Positions 32,722-38,821 of a DNA stretch of 38,821 bases are shown here, piece after piece. How positions within the stretch are numbered: position 1 is the first letter of the stretch; the number at the start of each line of letters is the position of its first letter. The stretch comes from an uncultured Ruminococcus sp. GTDB lineage: Bacteria > Bacillota > Clostridia > Oscillospirales > Acutalibacteraceae. A program made the position numbers and the translations under genes. The notes under the pieces were generated by a model. It saw only the letters and a list, made by a program, of their open reading frames with translations. It searched no databases and was not told the DNA's origin. The stretch covers positions 1 to 38,821 of the forward strand of contig CACWKB010000013.1 of assembly GCA_902761375.1 (NCBI GenBank). The letters run 5' to 3'.

Positions 32722-33427
32722 ATGCCTTTGTATTGACTTTTTCGGCTTTTTCGGTTTTATCCTTCAGGTGGGCGTTGAGCTCCGCCTGCTTTTTTGAGCT
32801 CAGCGAGAACTTCGACTCCTTGCCCTTTACGAGCTTTTTGAAGTTCGGGAGGTGGCGCAGGATAACCAGCAGCGCCGCGGCGATAGCCATAAGCTCGACC
32901 CAGATATTCTGGGGGCTCAGGCAAGCCAGCGCTATTGGACAGAACAGCGCAGCCGAGCAGGACGCGACCGACATATACTTTCCGATGAACAGCACGAGGA
33001 AGAACACGGCTGTAGCCACGAGCGCCATGCGCCAGTCTACGAACCATATCGTCGAAAAGCCCGCGATGAACGCCTTGCCGCCCTTGAAGCGGTACCATAC
33101 GGGGAAGCAGTGACCGATCATTGCGAACAGACCTGCGAACTGCGCGCCCGTCTGCCAGAGATCAAAGAGCTTCCACATAACGAACGCCGTCGCAAAAACC
33201 GGCAGCGCCGCCTTGAGTATGTCGATGATGAGCACCAGCCAGGTCACAAAGCCGTTGCCGTAAACGCGCTTGAAGTTGGTAAAGCCGGGGTTGTTGCTGC
33301 CGTGCTCGCGGATATCCTGGTGATACACCAGCTTCGAGAGCATGATCGCGCCGTTGAGTCCGCCGAGCAGATATGAGATTATCGCGGCGGGGATCAGTAC
33401 GGCGGGCAAAAATTCGAGCGGTATCAT
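32720..33427 (-). CDS. plsY: Glycerol-3-phosphate acyltransferase PlsY
   Basis: This 235-residue membrane enzyme transfers an acyl group from acyl-phosphate to glycerol-3-phosphate to make lysophosphatidate. Motif 1 ISYLLGGLNGAIMLSK, motif 2 DIREHGSNNPGFTNFKRVYG and motif 3 HCFPVWYRFKGGKAFIAG are present; the last is usually GGKGVAT or GGKAVAT, so Phe in that loop is a variant. The C-terminus extends beyond the usual length into a Lys-rich tail (KDKTEKAEKVNTKA). It overlaps the DegV stop by ATGA, so it is coupled to the fatty-acid kinase genes that generate its acyl-phosphate donor. Confidence 0.9.
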   Translation of the reverse strand: MIPLEFLPAVLIPAAIISYLLGGLNGAIMLSKLVYHQDIREHGSNNPGFTNFKRVYGNGFVTWLVLIIDILKAALPVFATAFVMWKLFDLWQTGAQFAGLFAMIGHCFPVWYRFKGGKAFIAGFSTIWFVDWRMALVATAVFFLVLFIGKYMSVASCSAALFCPIALACLSPQNIWVELMAIAAALLVILRHLPNFKKLVKGKESKFSLSSKKQAELNAHLKDKTEKAEKVNTKA

Positions 33428-34311
33428 ACGGGGAACCTGTCTACGTTCTTGCCCCAGCAGAAAATGCCGATAGCGTCGGCGCCGATGGACGCGCCGATGA
33501 TGGGTCCGATGTAACCGATATAGATGTTTGCGCCGGGGATCTTCTCCTCAACAAGCTCCTTGAGCTCGAGAGCGTCCTCCTCGCAGTCGGCGTGAGCGAT
33601 CAGGATCTCCTGATCCTCGGGGTCGAGGATAGCGTCGACGGTGAGCTGAGCCAGCTCCTCGAGCATCTTCACTCTGCCCTTTACCTTCTTGATCGGCACG
33701 TTGTCGCCCACGGTATTAGAGATGATGATGGGCTTTACTCCGAGCAGGTTTCCGAAATAGGAATCGTCGCCCTGAACTCTGCCCGCAGCCTTGAGCATAT
33801 TGAGGCTGTCGACGGCTACGAACTGGTTGACGTTGTTGCGGACGGCGTTGACCTGATCCGCTATCTCCTCGGCTGAGAGTCCCTGATCTCTGAGCTTAGC
33901 CGCCTTGATAGCGACCTGAGCCTCGCCCATGCAGGCGTTGATGGCGTCGACAACGACGATCTTTCCGTCGGGATAGTCATTGAGCAGCTCCTTGGCGATA
34001 ACGGAGGCGGTGTTGACGGAGCCCGAAAGCTTGCTCGAGCAGCCGACGTATACTACGTCCCAGCCCTCCTCGAGATACTCGCGGAACTTCTTGTCGAAGG
34101 TCTGCGCGGGCACCTGGGTGGTGGTGACGCGGTTGCCGTCGCGGAGGGTATCATACAGATCCTGAGGGCTGTAGAATTCCCAGTCAAGGCTGGCAGGGGT
34201 CTCCTTGCCGTCTCTGACGGTGTTCATCATAAGATAATCGATGCTGTATTTGTCGCGGAGCTCCTTGATCATATCGGAGCAGGAATCGGTTACGACCTTT
34301 ACCTTTCTCAT
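33424..34311 (-). CDS. fakB: DegV-family fatty-acid-binding protein (FakB type)
   Basis: This is a 295-residue DegV-fold protein. VTDSCSDMIKELRDKYSIDY (N-terminus), TTQVPAQTFDKKFREYLEEG, and CSSKLSGSVNTASVIA, whose Ser contacts the fatty-acid carboxyl in known FakB structures, are all present. It presents a fatty acid to the kinase FakA to make acyl-phosphate. The neighbouring FakA gene 17 bp upstream and the overlapping plsY gene support the role. The ATG at 34311 is 9 bases from AAGGAG; a TTG at 34317 is less likely. Confidence 0.85.
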   Translation of the reverse strand: MRKVKVVTDSCSDMIKELRDKYSIDYLMMNTVRDGKETPASLDWEFYSPQDLYDTLRDGNRVTTTQVPAQTFDKKFREYLEEGWDVVYVGCSSKLSGSVNTASVIAKELLNDYPDGKIVVVDAINACMGEAQVAIKAAKLRDQGLSAEEIADQVNAVRNNVNQFVAVDSLNMLKAAGRVQGDDSYFGNLLGVKPIIISNTVGDNVPIKKVKGRVKMLEELAQLTVDAILDPEDQEILIAHADCEEDALELKELVEEKIPGANIYIGYIGPIIGASIGADAIGIFCWGKNVDRFPV

Positions 34312-34328
34312 TGGCAAAATCTCCTTAC

Positions 34329-35975
34329 TTATTCTAAAATTATTATATAATCATAAACGGGCTGTCCGCCGTCTATCATTACCACTTCGGTGCGCCTGTA
34401 CTGACGGCGCAGGGTCTTGCGGATCGCGTCGGCTTCCTCCTTGGGAACGTCCGAGCCGCAGATTACGAGCATTATATCGTAGCGCGACGCCTTGAGCGCC
34501 TCGGCAAGTCCGAGCGCCGCCTGAGTCCTGTCGGGGTCGTCGACGTAGATCCTGTCGTCGACAAAGCCGATGTAATCGTCCTTGACCACCTTTACGCCGT
34601 CGCGTTCGGTGTCGCGCACAGCCTGGGAAACCAAGCCGGTGACGACCCCCGATATGACCTCCTCGGCATAGGCGACGATCTGATCCGCGTCGTTTGAGGA
34701 GGTGTCGAGCATGGATATCGCGGCATAGCCCTCGCCGATGGTCTTGCTGGGAACCACCCTGACCTCCGCCTTGTCATAGAGCGAAGCCGCCTGCTGAGCT
34801 GTGAGGATGATGTTGGAGTTGTTGGGGAACACGAAGATCGTGTCCGCGTTGACCTCGCCGAACGCCTCGATAAGATCCTCTGCGGAGGGATTCATGCTCT
34901 GACCGCCGTCCACCACCGCGTCGCAGCCGAGGGATACGAAGGTTTTCTTTATGCCCTCGCCCGCGGCGACGCTGACAACGCCGAAGGGCTTGTGGGGCTT
35001 TTTCTTTTTGGTCTTGGCGCCGCCCTTGTGGGTCTCGTTGTGCTGGAGGGTCATGTTCTCGATCTTCATGGTGAGGAACTCGCCGTACTTCTGAACATGA
35101 TTGAAGATATCGCCGGGCTTCTTGGTGTGAACGTGCACCTTGACTATGGTGCCCTCGCGGAAGGCTACGACCGAATCGCCGTTGGCGTTCAGCCAGTCGA
35201 TCAGCTCGTTAAGGTCGAAGGCGTCGAGGTCGATCTTGCATTTCTGCAGTCGAAGCAGGAACTCGGTGCAGTAGCCGAATTCCAGCACGCTGTTCTCGGT
35301 GAAGGCGTTGAGATCGACGTTCTTGCGCGAGGAGCCGCCCTCCTGTCCGAGCTCGCCGAGCTCGCCCGTCAGGGTCGCCTTCATGCCCTCGGCGATGCAG
35401 ATGAAGCCCGCGCCGCCGCTGTCGACCACGCCCGCGTCCTTGAGCACCTGAAGCAGATCGGGAGTGCGCTCGAGCGAGCGGTTGAGCTCCCATAGCATAT
35501 CGTCAAGATAGCTCTCGAGCGTGCTCGAGGCGACAAGGCGCGAGTTGGCGTAGACCACGCCGTCCTTGTACACTGTCAGGATGGTGCCCTCAACGGGAAC
35601 CGAAACCGCGCTGTAGCTCTCCTTGATGCCGCTCTCGAGCGCCTTGCCAAAGGCGGCGATATCCGCCTTCTCAACGCCCGAAAGCCCCTTGGCTATTCCG
35701 GCGAAGATGCGCGAGAGGATTACGCCCGAGTTTCCGCGCGCTCCGAGCAGCATGCCCTGAGCGACCTTTGCGGCGGCCTCGCCGAGATGCGCAGTCTCCG
35801 TGCCTGTCGAGGATACGCCCGAGTCGATCGTCAAAAACATATTGTCACCCGTGTCGCCGTCGGGTATCGGGAACACGTTGAGGTCGTTTATAGTCTTTAT
35901 ATTCGCGCGCAGCCGCGCGGCGCCGCCCCTGAGGAGCTCGGCGTACAAAATTCCGTCAATGCTTACAGTACCCAT
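34329..35975 (-). CDS. fakA: Fatty acid kinase catalytic subunit FakA (DAK2/YloV family)
   Basis: This is a 548-residue cytoplasmic kinase. The N-terminal DhaL-like ATP domain (about 1-200) has NDLNVFPIPDGDTGDNMFLT, the Asp cluster that binds two Mg2+, and LLGARGNSGVILSRIFAGIAKG. A middle linker domain and a C-terminal DegV-like domain follow. Together with FakB it phosphorylates exogenous fatty acids for phospholipid synthesis by PlsY. Length fits the family (about 550). AGGAAG precedes the ATG. It is the first gene of the fakA-fakB-plsY operon; no clear promoter was found in the spacer upstream. Confidence 0.9.
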   Translation of the reverse strand: MGTVSIDGILYAELLRGGAARLRANIKTINDLNVFPIPDGDTGDNMFLTIDSGVSSTGTETAHLGEAAAKVAQGMLLGARGNSGVILSRIFAGIAKGLSGVEKADIAAFGKALESGIKESYSAVSVPVEGTILTVYKDGVVYANSRLVASSTLESYLDDMLWELNRSLERTPDLLQVLKDAGVVDSGGAGFICIAEGMKATLTGELGELGQEGGSSRKNVDLNAFTENSVLEFGYCTEFLLRLQKCKIDLDAFDLNELIDWLNANGDSVVAFREGTIVKVHVHTKKPGDIFNHVQKYGEFLTMKIENMTLQHNETHKGGAKTKKKKPHKPFGVVSVAAGEGIKKTFVSLGCDAVVDGGQSMNPSAEDLIEAFGEVNADTIFVFPNNSNIILTAQQAASLYDKAEVRVVPSKTIGEGYAAISMLDTSSNDADQIVAYAEEVISGVVTGLVSQAVRDTERDGVKVVKDDYIGFVDDRIYVDDPDRTQAALGLAEALKASRYDIMLVICGSDVPKEEADAIRKTLRRQYRRTEVVMIDGGQPVYDYIIILE

Positions 35976-36191
35976 ATCATCTTCCTATCTTTCGCTTATT
36001 GTCGCGTTTTATCAGAAAACAGTATAAAAACACGATTATTTCCCAATATGTATATTATAATAAACAGAGGCGTTTGATAAGGGGCATTATTTACGGTTAG
36101 TATAGCTTTTTACTCACAATTTATTCATTTTGTGGTATTTTGGGCAAAATAGTCAAATAATGTAGAATCATTGTGAGCTATAAAGTATCAT

Positions 36192-36222
36192 AAAAAAACG
36201 GGCTGCGCAATGACAGCCCGTT
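36192..36222 (-). terminator. Terminator of the aquaporin gene
   Basis: AACGGGCTG and CAGCCCGTT pair and TTTTTTA follows on the minus strand, just past the aquaporin stop. Confidence 0.9.
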
Positions 36223-36237
36223 GAAATCTATTCAGGA

Positions 36238-36951
36238 TCAAGCCTGCTTTTTGTCCTCGAGGACCTTGTAAACCACAGCCGCGAGCGCCGCGCCTACGAA
36301 GGGACCTACGATGAACACCCACAGTGAGCCCAGAGGAGCCATGTTGCCGTTGAAGGCGGCTACCAGAGCGGGGCCGAAGCTGCGCGCGGGGTTGACGGAG
36401 GTACCGGTGAGACCGATGCCGAGGATGTGTACGAGGGTGAGGGTCAGACCGATGATCAGTCCGCCGAAGGAGCCGTGCTTCTGGTTCTTGGAGGTAACGC
36501 CGAGGATGGTCAGCACGAACACGAAGGTCAGGAAGCACTCGACGAGCAGACCGGCAACGGGGTTTCCGCCTACGCCGTCAAGACCGTTGGAGCCGAAGCC
36601 GCCGGTGGTATCCTTGACGCCGCCGAGCGAGAAGATGCCGGCGAGGATGCCTGCGCCCGCGAAAGCGCCGAGGCACTGGGAAACGATGTAGCCGAAGAAA
36701 TCGGCAACGCTCATGCCGCCGCTGATGAGAACGCCGAGGGAAACCGCGGGGTTGATGTGGCAGCCCGAAATATTGCCGACGCAGTATGCCATGCCGACGA
36801 TGACCAGACCGAACGCAAGCGCGGTCAGGATGTAACCGGGACCGAAGCCGACTTTTTCGTCGTTAAGAACAAGCATTGCGGTGCCGCAGCCGAGAACCAC
36901 GAGAACCATTGTGCCGATGAACTCGGCAATGTACTTTTTAAGTGATGCCAT
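36238..36951 (-). CDS. Aquaporin (MIP family)
   Basis: This 237-residue membrane channel has six helices. Both half-helix motifs are present, NPA in CHINPAVSLG and NPAR in GTSVNPARSFGPAL, giving the typical water-channel signature. Its pore Arg is in NPARS. By rough alignment with E. coli AqpZ (VIHGATDK versus TILGVTSK) the histidine of the selectivity filter is Leu here, so the pore may be less strictly water-selective. I start at the ATG at 36951 with AAAGGAGG upstream; the frame extends further only into leader sequence. Confidence 0.9.
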   Translation of the reverse strand: MASLKKYIAEFIGTMVLVVLGCGTAMLVLNDEKVGFGPGYILTALAFGLVIVGMAYCVGNISGCHINPAVSLGVLISGGMSVADFFGYIVSQCLGAFAGAGILAGIFSLGGVKDTTGGFGSNGLDGVGGNPVAGLLVECFLTFVFVLTILGVTSKNQKHGSFGGLIIGLTLTLVHILGIGLTGTSVNPARSFGPALVAAFNGNMAPLGSLWVFIVGPFVGAALAAVVYKVLEDKKQA

Positions 36952-37008
36952 AGATATTCCTCCTTTATTTTGCGGAATTGCCCTTCCGCCTTTCATGTCA
37001 TCGGTTTA

Positions 37009-37037
37009 AATATACCACAATTATTCTTTCAAAGCAA
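37009..37037 (-). promoter_or_regulatory. Sigma-A promoter of the aquaporin gene
   Basis: TTGCTT (37032-37037), 17 bp, extended -10 TGGTATATT with TATATT at 37009-37014. Confidence 0.6.
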
Positions 37038-37105
37038 GATAATTTGCACAATTTTTTATGAAAGTTTTGTAATAAATAAGAGGATATCACAATTACTCAG
37101 GGTAC

Positions 37106-38113
37106 CTAAACGATTTTTCGAGCCTGCGCGTCAAGCAGCGTGATCAGCCTCTCGGAGGAAAAAGCCTCGTCCGCGGCAAAGGCGAAGGTCAGCTCCTCGC
37201 TGTTTTCGTAGGAGTGCTCGACCTCCTTGGAGTACCTTTGAAACAACGCGGTCAGGTCGGATGTGTTCCGCGCCATGACGCCCAGCACAAGGCAGGCGCA
37301 GACCGCCCTTTTCACCGTGGAGAGCACGTCGTATGAATCCACAGCGTTCAGGTAATAACGGAAAAGCATATACAGAAAAAGCCGCTCCAAGGCTTTGGCG
37401 GTCTCTCCCTCAAAAAGTGGGGTCAAGCCGCTATCGCCCGCCTCCGCGACAAGGCGCGCAAAATCCGCGCTCATGTAGTCGAGGCGCTTGTGAAGCTCAA
37501 ACACAGCCGACAGATCGCCGTCCTCGGGTATATCGAGCGCCGCAGGCTCGCCGCCGTTGAGGACTGCCTGGATCTGAGCGTTGTACTCGAGGCAGTCGCC
37601 GAGCCTGAGCCCAAGCGGTTTGCCGCTGCCGCACAGCAGAAGCGCGGTCTGTTTTCTGGCGCGCAGCAGGGAGCTCAGCAGCTCGTCGTCCCCGTGATAA
37701 CGAGCCTCGAGCAGATCGGAATATGCGTTGTCCTCGGCTAAAATCAGCCTCGCCGCCTCGGGGCAGGCGAACGACAGCGTGTGCTCGCAGAAGCCGTCGT
37801 ATTCCTGGGTTATGCGCGGAAACTCGGCGCAGGTGCGGCAGAGCCTGTCCTCGCCCAGCTCGATGTAAATATCGCAGAGCATATCGGCGTTCCAGAAGGG
37901 ACAGCGGCCGTTTTGAGAGACGAACACCCGGTCGCCGTCGCCGTCGGTCACGGTCAGGGCTCGCAGCTTGTCGCCGAGCGGCGACTGCACGGTGTTGTAA
38001 AACGCCTCGGTCTCGCTGTCCACCACAACGTCCCAGTCCTTGCAGCAGGAGTCGGGGCAGCGCGCGGCTATGCATTTGAATTTTTTGAAGTAGGAAGGGT
38101 AATAATGTCTCAT
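37106..38113 (-). CDS. FliB-family protein (lysine-N-methylase-like, Cys-rich)
   Basis: This is a 335-residue protein. The N-terminal 120 residues carry the FliB-type cysteine pattern, roughly C-x4-C-x3-CC (KCIAARCPDSCCKDWD), then C at about 71 and 80, the RLCRTCAEFPR pair, and two more near 109 and 117, likely ligating a metal or Fe-S cluster. FliB in Salmonella methylates flagellin lysines, but there are no flagellar genes here. The rest is helical. The ATG at 38113 overlaps the TGA of the upstream Nif11-like gene (ATGA), giving translational coupling; an ATG at 38119 is an alternative. No terminator was found after it. Confidence 0.8.
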   Translation of the reverse strand: MRHYYPSYFKKFKCIAARCPDSCCKDWDVVVDSETEAFYNTVQSPLGDKLRALTVTDGDGDRVFVSQNGRCPFWNADMLCDIYIELGEDRLCRTCAEFPRITQEYDGFCEHTLSFACPEAARLILAEDNAYSDLLEARYHGDDELLSSLLRARKQTALLLCGSGKPLGLRLGDCLEYNAQIQAVLNGGEPAALDIPEDGDLSAVFELHKRLDYMSADFARLVAEAGDSGLTPLFEGETAKALERLFLYMLFRYYLNAVDSYDVLSTVKRAVCACLVLGVMARNTSDLTALFQRYSKEVEHSYENSEELTFAFAADEAFSSERLITLLDAQARKIV

Positions 38114-38388
38114 GTCCATATCAGTTGTGAAAAAAATTGCTCATACGCGTCGTCCCAGCCGTCGATGGCGTTGACTCCGCCTCCGTTTACGCTGCGCAGC
38201 ATGGCGTCGCCGGCGGTCATGCCGACCGTGAACAGCTCGCCTGCGGTCACGCTGTAGCCGAGGCTGCGGCAAAGCGCGCAGAAATCCTCCACGGGCTCTT
38301 CGCTGTCGCGCGTGGCAAGCAGCCGTGATTTGAGTTTTTCGTCCTGTTTAGCGGCAAATAACAGCCGCTCCAATTCAAGCTCGATCAT
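38110..38388 (-). CDS. Nif11-like leader peptide (candidate RiPP precursor)
   Basis: This 92-residue protein resembles Nif11-type leader peptides. The helical leader ERLLFAAKQDEKLKSRLLAT, then DFCALCRSLGYSVTAGELF, ends in SVNGGG at about 66-71, where a double-glycine protease would cut. The remaining 21 residues (VNAIDGWDDAYEQFF then SQLIWT) would be the core. They are acidic and aromatic, with two Trp and no Lys or Cys. AAAAGGTGA precedes the ATG. It is coupled by ATGA to the FliB-family gene. I see no transporter, protease or cyclase in the window, so RiPP maturation is inferred from the leader alone. Confidence 0.7.
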   Translation of the reverse strand: MIELELERLLFAAKQDEKLKSRLLATRDSEEPVEDFCALCRSLGYSVTAGELFTVGMTAGDAMLRSVNGGGVNAIDGWDDAYEQFFSQLIWT

Positions 38389-38399
38389 ATTATCACCTT

Positions 38400-38476
38400 T
38401 TAGGGGTTAGGGGTTAGGGGTTAGGGATTAGGGATTAGGGATTAGGGATTAGGGATTAGGGGTTAGGGGTTAGGGG
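38400..38476. repeat. Telomere-like heptamer array, 11 units of TTAGGG(G/A)
   Basis: Eleven contiguous 7-mers run from 38400 to 38476. The seventh base is G in units 1-3, A in units 4-8 and G in units 9-11, a symmetrical pattern. The array ends 11 bp before the Nif11-like start codon, so on the minus strand it would form a CCCTAA-rich 5' UTR or lie in the promoter. The plus strand has runs of three or four G and could form quadruplexes. Confidence 0.95.
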
Positions 38477-38821
38477 ATAATTTAGGGCGGGACACCCGCA
38501 TTCTAATGGAAAATTGAAAATGGAAAATGGACAATTTAGGGCGGGATCCGTAGCCGGACGGCAACCCTTTTGTCGCTGCGCGACATTTCCCCATCAGGGG
38601 AATCACCCGCACCCGATTTGTAATGCTGCGTGTTCGGGGATAAAAATCGGGCTCCACTTGAGGGGAGCTGTCGCGCGACCAAGCGCGACTGAGGGGTGGG
38701 GGAACGGGAACGAACTTTATCTTTCCGTGATACCGTTTTGCGATGAACTATAGGTTTGCTTTACCGAGCAACGTCGGATTGTAAGGAAAATGCGGCGCAA
38801 GCCACCCCTCAGTCAATCCTT
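38477..38821 (-). repeat. Full-length copy of the dispersed palindromic element
   Basis: Heptamers ATGGAAA, ATTGAAA, ATGGAAA, ATGGACA (38506-38533) are flanked by two AATTTAGGGCGGGA-type blocks. The element then runs, reversed, through GGATCCGTAGCCGGACGGCA, CACCCGCACCCGATTTGTAA, GAGGGGAGCTGTCGCGCGAC and GAACGGGAACGAACTTTATC to CCGAGCAACGTCGG (about 38775). It joins in one piece the blocks split between 14495-14570 and 15965-16150. The last bases (CCACCCCTCAGTCAATCC) begin another related motif that leaves the window. No gene was found here. Confidence 0.85.

Noticed and set aside
38400-38476. True telomere or end of a linear replicon
   Set aside because: The array is internal, flanked on both sides by ordinary chromosomal repeats and genes, and only 11 units long.

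Overview
The window looks like chromosomal DNA of a GC-rich anaerobic Firmicute of the Ruminococcaceae/Oscillospirales type. The basis is the low-GC-style sigma-A promoters (TTGACA-17-TATAAT) in front of GC-rich genes, strong GGAGG ribosome binding sites, HPr with both the His15 and Ser46 sites, two secreted proteins ending in type I dockerins, and Clostridia-type families (FakA/DegV, CpXC, DUF6465-like, Nif11-like). Genus-level assignment is inference. No phage, plasmid, insertion sequence, CRISPR array or tRNA was seen; the RNA gene found is a solitary 5S rRNA.

Layout. 1-4706 (+): sugar uptake. The tail of 1-phosphofructokinase is followed by 480 bp of repeats, then fructose PTS IIABC (fruA), HPr (ptsH) and enzyme I (ptsI). 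4937-8741: a small membrane/basic protein, the magnesium channel mgtE (minus strand) behind a roughly 190-nt structured leader with a 34-codon upstream ORF, a membrane protein with a charged tail, and an FkbM-type methyltransferase. 8953-9064 (-): 5S rRNA with its own consensus promoter. 9477-19926 (-): a nearly complete arginine operon in transcription order argG-argH-argC-argJ-argB-GNAT-(CotH plus dockerin)-argD-argF, interrupted by two dispersed-repeat insertions. ArgR-like sites lie in the divergent region with a flavin reductase gene. 20304-25779 (+): flavin reductase, a secreted CAP-domain/dockerin protein, citrate synthase (which feeds 2-oxoglutarate, glutamate and so arginine) and a DUF1275 membrane protein. 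25863-31437: a SleB/CwlJ-like exported protein, an AraC regulator, a WYL regulator, a CpXC zinc protein, and two Lys/Glu/Ala-rich repeat proteins. 31736-36951: an AEC transporter, then a fatty-acid kinase/glycerolipid operon fakA-fakB(DegV)-plsY, then an aquaporin. 37106-38388 (-): a Nif11-like leader peptide gene overlapping by ATGA a FliB-family Cys-rich enzyme, with an 11-unit heptamer array directly upstream.

The intergenic DNA is unusually structured. At least ten spacer sites carry short tandem repeats that all have a period of seven bases but use different sequences. Several sit at the ends of dispersed palindromic elements shared between the arginine operon, the region after the dockerin gene and the right end. 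Several terminators reuse a GGTCGGG/CCCGACC stem.

The most notable candidates for new biology are the Nif11/FliB pair, the mgtE leader peptide and structure, the period-7 repeat system, and the dockerin-CotH gene inside the arginine operon.
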